A stretch of DNA of 64,000 nucleotides from Laetiporus sulphureus 93-53 (Eukaryota > Basidiomycota > Agaricomycetes > Polyporales > Laetiporaceae). The notes under the pieces were generated by a model. The model searched no databases. It saw only the letters and a program-made list of their open reading frames with translations, and had not been told where the DNA came from. The stretch covers positions 264,696 through 328,695 of the forward strand of contig NW_024468516.1 in the NCBI RefSeq assembly GCF_001632365.1. Reading direction: 5' to 3'. Made by a program: the position numbers and the translations under genes. Shown one piece after another: positions 23,495 to 34,641 of this stretch; the first letter of the stretch is position 1, and every line of letters begins with the position of its first letter.

Positions 23495-24026
23495 GCTCAC
23501 CCCCACTCCACATTTCCACTTATGGTAATACCAGTTATTTTTGCACGATAATGTACAGATTTGAAATGATAAGAGGCAAAAAGGTGAAATAGCCATTGCA
23601 AACAACCCGGCACATGACAAGTTTAGGGCAGACAAATGTGAACTTCCACGATCGTCCGGCGAAAAGAAAGTGAAAAGTAGCTGAAACTGAGCGGGTTCGA
23701 ACTTGCGACATACAAAATGAAATCGCGGTGGTAGCCACTAAGCTAAGTGACCACGATGATTGTGTTTCTAGTAATGTATATCATAAATCATTTCAACCAA
23801 TAATGTCCGTTATGAATATCATCAGTGAGTATCAACACACCCACTCCCCTCATGACAGAAGGTAAATATGGATGTGCTTATGCATTGGACTCATCAATGT
23901 TATCTGGAAATAACAGTAGAGGCAGTGTAAGGTGGCTTGAGGTGCATGGATGGACCGAACACATTTTGATTGAATTTACACAGAACATATCATTTCCTTT
24001 TATGGGAATGTGGAGTGGGGGTGAGC
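23495..24026. mobile_element. 532-bp TIR element containing a tRNA-like promoter
   Basis: Bounded by a perfect 20-bp terminal inverted repeat: GCTCACCCCCACTCCACATT at 23495-23514 and its reverse complement at 24007-24026. The inverted similarity continues weakly inward. The interior lacks a transposase and holds a tRNA-like segment on the minus strand (23685-23760). It is most likely a non-autonomous DNA element. No clear target-site duplication was seen. It sits 35 bp upstream of the CHM7 start, so it must form part of that promoter or 5' UTR. Confidence 0.6.
23685..23760 (-). repeat. tRNA-like sequence (SINE head or tRNA relic)
   Basis: On the minus strand, TTAGCTTAGTGG fits a Pol III A box, and about 35 nt further GTTCGAACCC fits a B box. 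The flanking T stem does not pair and no proper acceptor stem can be drawn. It is therefore not a working tRNA but a tRNA-derived promoter, as in SINEs. Confidence 0.5.
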
Positions 24027-24356
24027 TGGGTCCGCTCAGGGTGACGATGTCAACAATCGCGAGCAACGCGGCGCGCGAGGGCGCGCGTCGTGTACTTACT
24101 ACTTTACTGAGCAACGTGTTCGCTCACTTCACGTGGCATCCTGCCCATGTCATCGTAGGCGAAGGACTGACACCGGGTTTACATGACTCTAGTATCACTA
24201 ATTGTACATTTATAAACGTACTACAGACAGCTCTGCCAAAGCAAACATGTCCTGCAAATTTAACTAGGAGAACAGTTACAGGTCACATAGCAGAGCAAAC
24301 GATAACAGTGACATCCCTTTCAAGATGATAGCAAGTTCAGATAGCATTCCGACTCT
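24027..24356. other. intergenic region downstream of the DUF7918 gene
   Basis: About 330 bp between the TIR element and the DUF7918 stop codon. It contains a GC-rich patch (GGCGCGCGAGGGCGCGCG) near 24070-24087; no gene recognised. Confidence 0.5.
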
Positions 24357-25838
24357 TCAAGTTCTGATTTTTCGCGCGTTAGATCCGGACTTTCTTTGAG
24401 CATTAATAACGCGTTCTGTCTCATCTTCCACCGGAAGCGAACTCCAGCTTGAGTTGAGAGAACGCGAAAGTTGCTCCCGCAGTTGTTCATCGTGTAGAAT
24501 TGTACGGCTGACGCGGAACATGCCCGTTCCAGGTTGCGCTACTTGCCATGGGCGTACTCCATGAGAGATCGCCTATTGAAAACTGCAGATAAGCATCAGG
24601 TCCTGAGCCAGAAGAAGAAAGATTGCACTGACTGGAGGTGCTACGCGAGGAAATTGATTGTTGGTCTGAGTACCGGGGGTTTGGAAGCTACTTCCATTGC
24701 GAAATGCCTGGTCTACATGTTGTTTCACATCGGAATCTTGTTGGAGGTAATTTGGCGCAGAATGGTAGCTGTACCCAGTACCCTGCTGGGAATATGCCAC
24801 TTCCGCGTACGGAGGGGCGAGCTCGATCGGAGACCCATGTGGATGAAGCTGAAAGCCTGAGCTCGAGAATGGTGACTGAGGATTAGAAACGGGCGTCACG
24901 GGGAGAGAGATCGTAGTTGACGCAGGAGTAGGCGGCTGTGAGAATAGTGTGAAGGACGGAGATGTACTCTTGTAAACGGGATCGCTCTTGCTCATGATGT
25001 GCTGGTTTATTAGGAATTCTGTTTGACGCATTCATCGGTTAGATCTACGATGTTGCATCCAATCCGAGCACTACTTACGACGCGATCTGTACCGAAACAC
25101 GAAGGCAACATGAGTGCTCGGTCCCGACTTATCATAGGGCTCGAAAGACCAAGTGTCCGGCGTTTGCATATATGTCTTACATTCTTCCGCAAAACTGTGA
25201 AGGTCTGTATCTCAATCCTCTCTGGCGACGATAGCATCAGCATCGCACCTGATACACGTTTCGTCCGGTTGACGTGTGCCCCTGGCCGGAGGTGGGATTG
25301 TCTGAGGTGCATTAGGCTGACGTCTGCCGTTCCGAAGCACCAGCTTGATCTTGACCGCGATCGTGCCAACCTCGGGATTATTCCTATAGCCTGCTTGAGC
25401 AGACGATGTGACTATCCGAGTTGGGATCAGCTTCTGTAATTGACAAACTAAACTCAGCATGATAGACTGAAGATGTACCTTCATCAACTCGGGAGAACTG
25501 AAATGGTCTCTCCGAGTCGTCACCAACCCTCACCCCGGAACGTTGAGCCTGACCCTTGCCGAATAGAAAACGCCCTGGCACAGTGAACCCATCCAGCTTG
25601 ATGTAGGTTGCGCTATCAACGTTCGTTCCCTGGTCAGCCCAGTGCACGCTGAATGTCTGTCACTGTATCAGGAGCGCATCTAATGCAGCCGGGACGAACG
25701 GGCGAAACTCACCTTTCCCGCTTCGCTCGGAATCCAACATATCACCCTCTTACCTGTACTATCCAGTGTGCTCTCGTACTCTATAATCTCCTTCCCTTCG
25801 CACGTAATCCAAGCGCAGAAGCCGGAACGTGATAACAT
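24357..25838 (-). CDS. DUF7918 domain protein
   Basis: The start exon 25713-25838 reads GFCAWITCEGKEIIEYEST and ICWIPSEAGK. The next begins TFSVHWADQGTNVDSATYI and continues LDGFTVPGRFLFGKGQAQRS. A later exon gives DTWSFEPYDKSGPSTHVAFV followed by FRYRS. This order matches DUF7918, a domain found repeatedly in mushroom genomes with unknown role. The C-terminal part is Ser/Pro/Gln-rich and ends LREQLSRSLNSSWSSLP and NARKIRT before TGA at 24357. The last intron (GTCAGT to CAATAG, 60 nt) is well supported. The splices between about 25210 and 25500 are only partly resolved, so exact length is uncertain. Confidence 0.78.
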
Positions 25839-26870
25839 CGTTTGGCGGAGGTGGAACGGTGACTGTAAAGCAAATCCGGCACGCTTGATATCTGTGACGC
25901 TTAAAATGTTGCCAGATTACTGTTGTGTGGCGCACCCTCAGGATTGACCGCAAATAGATAACTCAGAGTACGAGGTGGCGTATGGAAGGTTTCAGTCGTT
26001 TACAACCAACAAATGGATGGTCATGGATGAGAGATATTCCTGGTAAGAGAGCGCTCTGCGAAGCGGATCAAGCCCACGTGGTCGTGATTTGTGGGCGCGC
26101 GCGGCGACGCGATTGACACGTGATGCACGTGATGGCGCACGAACGGCGGTACTAGAGGAGAACATAGAGGAGAAAGCTGGAGAAAGACTGCTCAGAATAG
26201 ACTAACTGACTAAGGAGGTCGATAAATCAGTCTTGAACTTGCTTGCCAGTAACAACAACCATCAGCTACTGCTGCAGGGGGATGGATGATCTTCACAGAT
26301 AGATTCCCAACACTATCTAGCACATTTGAGAACTAATTCTATAAAGCTACACCGGGCAGAGGTTTGTCGGAGACACCAGGTGACCATCCGATCTACAGAA
26401 TCTTCACAGAATGGATGGCCAAAGAAGTGGACCTTTGCTCTGAGGCACCGGAAGATGAAGGACCATCGAAAACAAGACGGCCCAGCATGTGGTAATCCAG
26501 CGCCTGTGTAGTTGTTAAAAGATGAGGTTCGCAGCCGCCCTGCATGGCTATATAGCATTGGGCGTTCATTAGGGCAGGCCGCGATGGACTTCATCGCAGC
26601 AGCTCGTCTTCCGAGCCTCAACGCGGTCCTCCGAGTTTCAACCGTCGCCACATGCCGTCGTTATCGCGACACCGTCGGAAGCACACAGACGACAATAATA
26701 TAACATCTGCCTGTTCTAATGGCCTGACGCAGCGCTATGGGTGGGAGTCCTTAGTAAGTGGTCGTCATATTCGATCAAGCCAGTGTCAGCATACGCCATC
26801 TTGCTAGTCTCTCGACGCCGCGACGCAACGGACAGCGAGCCAAGGAAGCAATCGCCGATAAAAGCACGTC
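25839..26870. other. intergenic region, promoter of DUF7918 and reductase genes
   Basis: About 1.03 kb between divergent genes. It carries three CACGTG sites at 26075-26131. Several short open frames occur around 26310-26700 on both strands, but none has family-like composition or plausible splicing, so I see no gene. Confidence 0.55.
26075..26131. promoter_or_regulatory. cluster of three CACGTG E-boxes
   Basis: CACGTG occurs at 26075-26080, 26117-26122 and 26126-26131, the last two separated by 3 bp. CACGTG is the core bound by bHLH factors such as Cbf1, Pho4 and SREBP-like proteins. The position is ~240 bp upstream of the DUF7918 start and ~740 bp upstream of the reductase. Confidence 0.45.
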
Positions 26871-28011
26871 ATGCTATCCTGGAGAGCCTATATAGCGGGC
26901 ATCGCCTTTACCATGACCGTCCTATCTCTTCTTCGAAGCTACTCGACATCGACCGTATCAAACTCGCGTTCCATCATGTCCGCCCTCACCATCACGCTGA
27001 ACGACGGCAACAAGATCCCTTGGCTGGCATTCGGCACTGGTACAGCCTTGTACGGAAAGGACGTGGAGAACGCGGTCAGCGTCGCGATTAAGAACGGTAT
27101 CGTCCATCTTGACGGCGCCCAGTCCTACGGGAATGAGGACTCGCTCGGAGCTGCCATCGCTGCCTCGGACAAGCCGCGCTCATCGCTGTTTGTCACAACT
27201 AAGCTGGGCAAGATTCTGCCAGGGCAGACTGTCCGCGATACTGTGTTGACGTCCCTGAAGAAACTCCGCCTCGACTACGTCGACCTTTTCCTTATACACT
27301 CACCCAAGAACCACGAGGGAGAGCTGAGCTCTGTCTGGAAGCAGGTCGAGCAGGTCCAGAAGGAAGGGTTAGCGAAGAGCATCGGAGTTTCCAACTTTCG
27401 CGTCCAGGACTTCGAGGAGATTCTGGGTGATGCAAGCGTGGTCCCTGCTGTGAACCAGGTGCGTATAGTCTCCGAGAAGTGTGCTATTTCCGAAGCTCAT
27501 GAGTTGAAAAGATTGAATATCATCCATACGTCTTCAAGGCGGATGAGCCTGTAATCAAGTATATGAAGGAGAAGAACATCCTGCCGACGTCTTTCGGTGG
27601 CTTAACGCCGATTGTGCGCTTCAAAGGCGGCCCCGTTGATTCTGTCCTGACCTCTATCGCTGCACGAGTTGGAAAGACAGCGGGCACGACGGTGACAGAA
27701 GGACAGGTTCTGCAGTTGTGGTTGAGGGCCAAGGGGATCCCTGCTATTACGTATGTACTTAATAACAAGTTTCATATAGCTGATCTAATGATGCGATATA
27801 TTGGCAGGACAACGTCCAAGGAGGAGCGGGTAAAGGAGTATCTTGCGACGGAGACGTTGCCCGGCCTCTCCGCGGAAGAGGTTGCAGCGATTGACGAGGC
27901 TGGTTCGAAGACGCACCACCGAGTCTTCGTGAGTCGTTCATCCAATCCTGGTCCATGATCAGCGAGTGCTTTGAACTGACTGTTCGTCAGTCCAAATGGT
28001 GGGACGACTGA
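26871..28011 (+). CDS. aldo/keto reductase
   Basis: Four exons, with introns at 27459-27511, 27751-27807 and 27929-27990. The first exon starts at ATG 26871 or, more like the family, at ATG 26976 (MSALTITLNDGNKIPWLAFG). The catalytic tetrad is visible: Asp and Tyr in HLDGAQSYGNE, Lys in FVTTKLGK and His in DLFLIHSPKN. VSNFRVQDFEEIL and the C-terminal KTHHRVFSKWWDD complete the AKR3/AKR4-like fold. It reduces carbonyl substrates with NAD(P)H; the substrate is unknown. The longer form adds a hydrophobic leader (AYIAGIAFTMTVLSLL), which could be a membrane anchor if translated. Confidence 0.9.
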
Positions 28012-28262
28012 AATCAAGCAGCTGTGCATGCAATAGGAGACGTAGTGTATGCGAGAGCGGATGTTGTAGACTTTATAAACCAGAATTACACTCCTTGATG
28101 TTGTCTCAGCACTGGCCTTGGAGCCCAATAGTCCTCAAGAGTGAGGTGACTGAGCTTAAGCATTGACCATCTGAGTTGCTGCAGTGATCGGGACTCCCTA
28201 GGTGACATCGAACAGGCTGGTCCCATCAAATGAACAGATAACTCTAAATCCTCGTTCCCCGC

Positions 28263-30401
28263 ATGGCCACAGGATCATTCTTTCCGCGAATCGAGTCCGT
28301 ATTCTACGCCGTCTTCGACGTCCGACAAGGTCCAAAAATTGTATATCAAGTCCCAGAGGGTCTCATAGGAACCAGCGCATCTGCCAGTTCGGCTAGCAGC
28401 ACCAGCAGTAGTGTCTCACCGTTTCTGACTTCATCTTCGTCGCCCTCGCCGGTCACACCAGACAGTCCAGCCCTTCCTCGTCTTGACTCGCGCACTCTGC
28501 TCAGCCCGCGAAAACGCCCAGCTTCGGCCGCGGAAGTCCTCTTCAATTTCGATGACATCTCTAAATATGTCATACCGCAGAGCGCGCTGTGCGGGAGGTT
28601 GGTTATCTGTGCTACTGGGAAACACCGAATAATAGGCTTTCCTGTCGAGTTGCGAGGAAGCTATGAGCGCAACTACTTCCGATATAACTTGTGCTTTGTG
28701 TTTGAACGTACCGCCGATCTGAGTTGTTACGAGCCTATTATCCGCAAAGTCAGCCGGGTCCTGACAAATTGTGAGGTTCGTCGACAATGCTCTTCGTATG
28801 CGTTTCACTAAAGGATGTGACTGTTCCAGGAGGAGTCTGGCTTTCTTTCGTCGCCGCAAAGTTCGCCTGCCATTCACGCTATTCTCGAGCAACTATATGA
28901 AGATCTTACCTCGTACTCTGAGACGTCTATACCCGTCGATAGGTTCAATTCCATAGACTTAAAAGTATTTCCCTTCTATCCCAATCCACCGCCAGTGAAA
29001 GACTGGATGGTGCCCCTTGCTCTAATAGGCCTGACCAAAAGGATTGAGCCTAACTGGGATTTGACGATGGTCAGGGTACGCCCATCTGTACAGATCGCTA
29101 CTTCCTCACTGTTTATTTTCGTTGTCGCAGATTTGTCAACACATAGATGGTACGAACCATGTCAGTCGCATTGCGCGGCTTGCGGATTGTGACATTGACC
29201 TGGCCCGTCAGGCTATTGCACACCTGCTGTGAGTTTGAGCCAAGCTACCAAGCATGTATGCTGAACCAGCTGGTCCTGCCAGGTATTACCAAGTGATCAT
29301 GATGATTGATATATTCCAATACTCGAACATGTATACCCTTCGCACCAGCATACAATGGCTGGCGGACGAGTCCAACGTTAGAGATGAGTGCGGTCCATAC
29401 GCCACGCGGCCAGGTACAGTGGTGTATGTTAATTCATAACGACGCAGTCTCATCTGCCGTTGGATATAGGGGAGCCAATAGCCGACTGGCCGAAGCTGCT
29501 GCACCTGTATTCTCGTCTCAAGCCTGGGAAGACGGTACGAGAATGGATGGAGGAGTATGATGTACAATCGTACGGGATTGACGTCCGTCGGTTTACCAGC
29601 TTCGGTGTGATCAAAGTATGTCGTAACCGTATCAGGTCTAACACAGTCGTTCACATATCTACGAAGGGCTTCCTGCGGCGCGTACATCGCTGGCCCATTC
29701 TCCTTCGCGAATCGCAGACACAATCCCCCGAACGTCTTTCCCTCGGCCGGAGGCGCGGGCAGAGCTTTGCCGCCATGGCAAGTAACCAGCTGCCTGCTGC
29801 GCGTCCCGGCGCAGATCCCACTCGCTCGCGTGGTCGTCCTCAAGATCCCGTACCGACCATCTCCTCCACTGGCGCCGAGATTGCGACTACGAAAGTGTCT
29901 ATTTCCAATGCACCTCTCCAGCCTACTCGACGTGCAAGTGTCGCCGAGAGCTCTCTCGAGCGACTGCGCGCTCGGGACACGCGCAAGGCCGCGCATCAAA
30001 TCTTCACCAGTCCTTCGCGCGCCGGGCCGCCGGGCTCACCGACTCCTGCAACTGCTGGCCCTCGTGCGTTGCGAGATATCTTCGACGTCTCAACTGTGGA
30101 CCCCGTTGGGGCTCAACGCTTGGGATTGGGAGCCGGTACGACGTCTTCCACCTTAAGCTACCTCCGCCCGCGGCCGTCGCGTTCTCCCTCTGCACCTGCG
30201 GTATCGCATGTACATGCGCAGGTCCCAATGGGCCCGTCATTCCCGCAAGAGCTACTTCCGTTGCTGGACGGAGAGCATCATACGGACGAGCTCTGCACGC
30301 GGTTCGAGGTGGGCTGGCCAGTGATGAAGGCGTGGTTGATGCTTGCTGGTGGAGGGATGGGAGACGAGGATTACGGACAGGTTTCAATCATCTATCGATG
30401 A
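28263..30401 (+). CDS. NPR2: nitrogen permease regulator 2 (SEACIT/GATOR1 subunit)
   Basis: Six exons (28263-28775, 28830-29075, 29131-29228, 29283-29413, 29482-29615, 29667-30401) give 618 aa. Diagnostic blocks are IESVFYAVFDVRQGPKIVYQ (longin-like start), FNFDDISKYVIPQSALCGRL, RNYFRYNLCFVFE, VDRFNSIDLKVFPFYPNPPP and the C-terminal LLDGEHHTDELCTRFEVGW. Npr2 with Npr3 and Iml1 forms SEACIT, which inhibits TORC1 when amino acids are scarce. An insert of ~150 Ser/Arg/Pro-rich residues sits before the last block. The intron at 29414-29481 (68 nt) is the only one tried that restores the ADWPKLLHLYSRLKPGKTV frame. Confidence 0.93.
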
Positions 30402-30716
30402 CATAGCACTGCCCAATCCAGTATAAATAGCTCTACTACACGCAATGCATATCTGCCTACTGTGCGGCATATAGCCCTATCAACATCATGGGTCGAAGTG
30501 CCTGCGTACCTATGATCATCGTTCAGACCACACTATCGCGATCAGCTCGAACAGTGAGGCACAAACTGCATCGCTCTAGTCAGATGCAGCATCGCAGCGA
30601 TGCTCTGACCCTCCACTATTACAAATACAACAACTCTCACTCGAACGCCCAAACGGAGTCTCGGGAAATGTCGTGCATTCTGTAGAATGAATGCTAGAGA
30701 ATCCGCAAGTGTTCGG
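30402..30716. other. convergent 3' intergenic region
   Basis: This 315 bp lies between the NPR2 and RCL1 stop codons. Nothing recognised. Confidence 0.6.
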
Positions 30717-32220
30717 TTATGAGAGCGTCCTGTTTGCATTCATATATCCTGTGCCATAGCATGAGAACATGTAATCTGAGCACTCCGGGTCCGCAGGATC
30801 TGCCGGGATGATTTTGAAGGTCGTGCCGAAACATGTCTTCACGTCGCGTAAGAATTGGATGCTGCATCCGGTCAACGTCAAAGTTAGGTGCCATACACGG
30901 AATGAGGAGGATCGTGGATACCCACGTTCTCTCAGTCGGTTCGCCCATCCTACACCGCCCGACATCTTCGCTACCGAGCACCATCATGAGCAGGACGAGC
31001 ACTTGATGATTGCTGTCCACACACCCCCCTCTGTGAACTTCGGACAGGAGGGCACGCGACGCAAGCAACGCAATGTCTTCTGGGGCGACGCCTGGCTTGG
31101 ACATGGCCTCCGCACAGTGTATTGCGCCCGTGGTGGTTTCTGAGAGGAGTGAAAGACCGTATCCTGGAGACCTGGTCAAGGGTACGAGTTGATTTTCAGG
31201 ATGATGCGATTCTATACGAAGGTTCGACCTACTTTCCACTGTCCTCTCCCTTGTAAACATCAGAATAAATATAGATGTCGGGAATGTAGCGGTTCAGCAC
31301 GGATCGCGCGGCTTCGATCATACGATTCGAAAACTGTGGATTGACGCGTACAGCATGTCTGTCACAGAGCATATAAAGATCCTTTGAACACCAAGACACG
31401 CAGCAGATAACTCACGAGATACCTCGGATCCGCTTGATCTTGCCCCGTTCGACAAAGTTCAAAGTCTTCACCTGCTTCACTAACGGGCACAGGAACTGCA
31501 CTTCACCACCGCCTAATGGTGGACTGCCGCGTTTTTTAATCTGTCAGCATGCTTCAATATCTGACTTGTAAGAAAGGGGAAGACCGCTTACCCTGAGTTC
31601 CAAGCCGTCAGAAATGCCGAACAATTGTAAGTACGGGAGTGTCACAGTGCGGATGAGGTCGACCTAGAGCGGGTAATGATATGAGCAAGAGACCTTACAA
31701 CAAAGTCCGATACTCACAGAAAGATCCATATCATCAGACGTGATCCCCCGCAGTGTTACTTGGAAGGGCTTCTTCGAGAAGGGCGCGAGCATGATGATCG
31801 GTTCGAGGAAGTATCCCACTGAGCGTGAGAGTGGACAGTCATGCGTGACAGGACCTCCTTCAATGATTCCTGGTTTCACGAGAATAGCAGTACCTGCGAG
31901 CAGACATGAGCTTGAGCCTGCTCGTGAAGACAGCGGATTGCGTACCCGTGACGGATATCTCTATGACAGTGCCATTCGTTACTCTTTCCAAGAGCCGCAA
32001 GAGGCTAACCTCATAATCTGAGAAATGCGCTTAGCGGAGTTCCACAGACATTGAGAGCAAGTTTCGCACCTCTGAGGCCTGGGTTTTTGTCCTCTGGTCG
32101 GATTTTGTCAACTTTGACAGGCTTTCCACTGAGTATCGAGAGAACGAGACGATGTCTCAGATGCTGGTGTCCGCTGAAGTTCAGCACTGAGGTGGTCTGT
32201 GCGATGGCCTCCGCAACCAT
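30717..32220 (-). CDS. RCL1: RNA 3'-terminal phosphate cyclase-like protein Rcl1
   Basis: Eight exons (32070-32220, 31946-32017, 31718-31893, 31592-31663, 31416-31540, 31233-31358, 30926-31171, 30717-30861) give 370 aa. The N-terminus FSGHQHLRHRLVLSILSGKP and the conserved GIIEGGPVTHDCPLSRSVGY, GSPPLGGGEVQFLCP and SPGYGLSLLSETTTG match Rcl1. Rcl1 binds Bms1 in the nucleolar small-subunit processome and is needed for early pre-rRNA cleavage at A2. The C-terminal GGCVDSNHQVLVLLMM block lacks the RtcA catalytic His context, as expected for the non-cyclase Rcl1 branch. The start is in an ideal CCACCATGG context and diverges from UBA3. Confidence 0.95.
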
Positions 32221-32311
32221 GGTGGCTGAAAGACAGGCGACTGGGTGAAACAGAGCTGCAAAGTTGATGAAGCGCTCGTTCGTTGATCGAGATTTTATCG
32301 GGCGGGCGCCA

Positions 32312-32333
32312 ACGCGTCGCGCCATAGACGCGT
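32312..32333. promoter_or_regulatory. paired ACGCGT sites in the RCL1/UBA3 divergent promoter
   Basis: ACGCGT occurs at 32312-32317 and 32328-32333, inside the 195-bp region between the RCL1 and UBA3 start codons. The motif is the MBF site of ascomycetes. Function here is unproven. Confidence 0.35.
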
Positions 32334-32415
32334 GCCGCAGTGCCGCGCTGAGCTGAGCCTTTGTGGCTACACTCACCTCGTCTCTTCATCGTACGCCGAA
32401 GCAAACTTTTGCTCA

Positions 32416-34077
32416 ATGGCTACCGCTGCTGTAATGACAAACGGTTATGCAACATCTGGCGATTGGCAGGAACGCTACTATCATGTAGATCAGATCCTCG
32501 ACAGACCAGGTCCCCGCACAGATCCCTCCTTCGCCGCTGGTGACGAGGTCAGTCTCCGATTTCAGTACCATGGTGTCCATGCTCATAGGTTTTTAGGTCA
32601 AGGACTTTTTGAGGAATAAATGCAAGATTCTTGTCATCGGTGCGGGTGGCTTGGGCTGCGAGATTCTCGCGAACCTCGCCTTGTCTGGTTTCAAGGACAT
32701 CCATGTCATTGACATGGATACCATTGACATCAGTAATCTCAATCGACAGTTCCTCTTCAGGTATGCGATGCGTTAATTGTGCTTGATTACTCCCTGATGT
32801 GCTATCAAGGCCGAAAGACGTCGGCAAGCCGAAGGCGATTGTCGCTGCTGAATTTATAATGAACCGTGTGCCAGGCGTCAAAGTCACTCCGTAAGTTGCC
32901 ATCCCGGTCAGAGGAGATATCCTGACGATCTTATCAGATATTATGGCAAGATCCAGGACAAAGATGATGATTATTACCTGCAGTTCAACCTCGTCATTTG
33001 TGGTCTGGATTCGGTAGAAGCTCGGCGATGGATCAACGCCACTCTCGTCAACCTAGTGGATCCTGAGAACCCAGAGAGTCTGAAGCCTCTGATTGATGGT
33101 GGCACAGAAGGTGTGTAGCCCAGCTCCGCTGACCTGCACCGTTTCTGAAGACAAAGCCAGGGTTCAAGGGCCAGGCTCGAGTAATTCTCCCAACCATTTC
33201 CTCATGCTATGAATGCTCCCTGGACATGCTTAATAAACCTACCGCCTTCCCGATCTGCACAATCGCCAACACGCCACGTCTGCCCGAACACTGCATAGAG
33301 TGGGCATCGGTACTACAGTGGCCGCGTGTCTTCGGAGGTACGCCTCTTGCCTGCTCTATAAATGTAACACCGACGCATCGTTCCAGTAGATAAAAAGCTG
33401 GACACGGATGATCCGGAGCATATCGGCTGGCTGTACAAAATGGCTCTGGCACGAGCGCAGGAATTCAAGATAGAAGGAGTGACATGGTCCTTGACGCAAG
33501 GTGTCGTCAAGAACATCATTCCTGCGATCGCTTCCACGAATGCCATCATCGCAGGTATATTTTGATGTCCTTCGTTCATAGCACTATATAGCTAAGCAGC
33601 CCGTAATAGCTTCGTGCTGTAACGAGGCATTCAAGATCGCCACGAGCTCTGCGGCGTACCTGAACAACTATTTCATGCTGATCGGCACTGATGGCGTCTA
33701 CTCCTACACCTTCGAGCACGAGAGGCGGAAGGATTGTCCTGTGTGCGGTGGAGATGCACTCGACATTTCCGTCAGCAAGGAGTGGACCGTCGACCGACTA
33801 ATTGAAATGCTGGTTGAGAGGCAGGACGTGTACGTTCTCGAGCTCTTCTTGACCATATCGCTGCATGCATGCTGACAGTTCCCACAGTCAAGTGAAGAAG
33901 CCCTCTCTCTCCACCGCGACCAAGCAAATTTACTTCCAAGCACCCCCGCAGCTCGAGGAACTCACGCGCCCCAACCTGGAGAAGAAGGTATCCGAGCTAG
34001 TGGAGGATGGCGACTTTATCACGGTGACGGCATCAAGCCTGCCGTTCAACTTGACTTTGCGAGTGAAATACATCTAG
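32416..34077 (+). CDS. UBA3: NEDD8-activating enzyme E1 catalytic subunit
   Basis: Eight exons, with introns at 32548-32596, 32761-32809, 32891-32937, 33111-33160, 33338-33386, 33555-33609 and 33830-33887, give 434 aa. The adenylation site is [20 protein letters not shown], with [16 protein letters not shown] following. The catalytic cysteine lies in [18 protein letters not shown]. Zn-binding cysteines occur in SSCYECSL and DCPVCGG. The C-terminal ubiquitin-fold domain ([20 protein letters not shown]) recruits Ubc12. Together with Ula1 it activates Rub1/NEDD8 for cullin modification. All splice junctions fall in conserved blocks without gaps. Confidence 0.97.
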
Positions 34078-34167
34078 AACGCTGCTGTAGAGTTGTTGTG
34101 CATATCCTGTAGCATCCATTTGCGCATACCCTGCAAAGGCTCCGCGTCTGTGCTGAACGCATCTCAT

Positions 34168-34479
34168 ACTGACGGGCGTATCTTGGGGGTTCGATTCCCG
34201 TCACGGACTAGCTGCGGCTGCGGTTTCTGGAGTGGGTCGTGCATATGCATGTGTGCCAGTTTGTCGACAGCTTGCGAGCACCATGACACAGCTTACCAGG
34301 AGCTATCTCCGTTCTACTATACGTCTGCTATGCTATGTCCGTGGGGACCTAGATACAGCACGCTAAACTTACTTCGCCTCTTACTTCGGTAGTCCTGCGC
34401 CAAATCTGTTATCTCACACATCTTCGACACGGCCTTCGGCCGTGTATAAATAATGTATTTAAAAAAAAACTGACGGGCG
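34168..34479 (+). mobile_element. SINE-like retroposed insertion with 11-bp TSD and poly(A)
   Basis: The 11-mer ACTGACGGGCG occurs at 34168-34178 and again at 34469-34479, flanking about 290 bp. The insert begins with TTGGGGGTTCGATTCCCG, a tRNA T-arm/B-box sequence with no intact tRNA 5' half. It ends with the hairpin ACGGCCTTCGGCCGT, a short AT stretch and A9. A target-site duplication plus 3' poly(A) is the mark of LINE-mediated retroposition, and the tRNA-related 5' end suggests a 5'-truncated SINE. There is no coding capacity. It lies between UBA3 and SLT11. Confidence 0.72.
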
Positions 34480-34641
34480 CCTATCCTCTGATGGCAAGCT
34501 GCTGATTAAGACGAACAGCTGGCGCCACAGGCGCGCTCATCCTTTAGTCGTTCTTCCAGTACTGTTTCCTCGCCTTTGCGCCCGACTCGCCGTTCTTCGC
34601 TCAGACTGGCAGTCTGACCTCCCTCTGCACACTCTATCATC

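Noticed and set aside
23685..23760. Functional tRNA gene
   Set aside because: A and B boxes exist, but the T stem and acceptor stem do not pair.
26313..26703. Possible small gene upstream of the aldo/keto reductase
   Set aside because: Open frames on both strands, none with family-like sequence, a good start context or consistent splice sites.
34179..34230. tRNA gene suggested by a perfect B box
   Set aside because: No A box, D arm or acceptor stem upstream; the target-site duplication begins right there, so it is the truncated end of an insertion.
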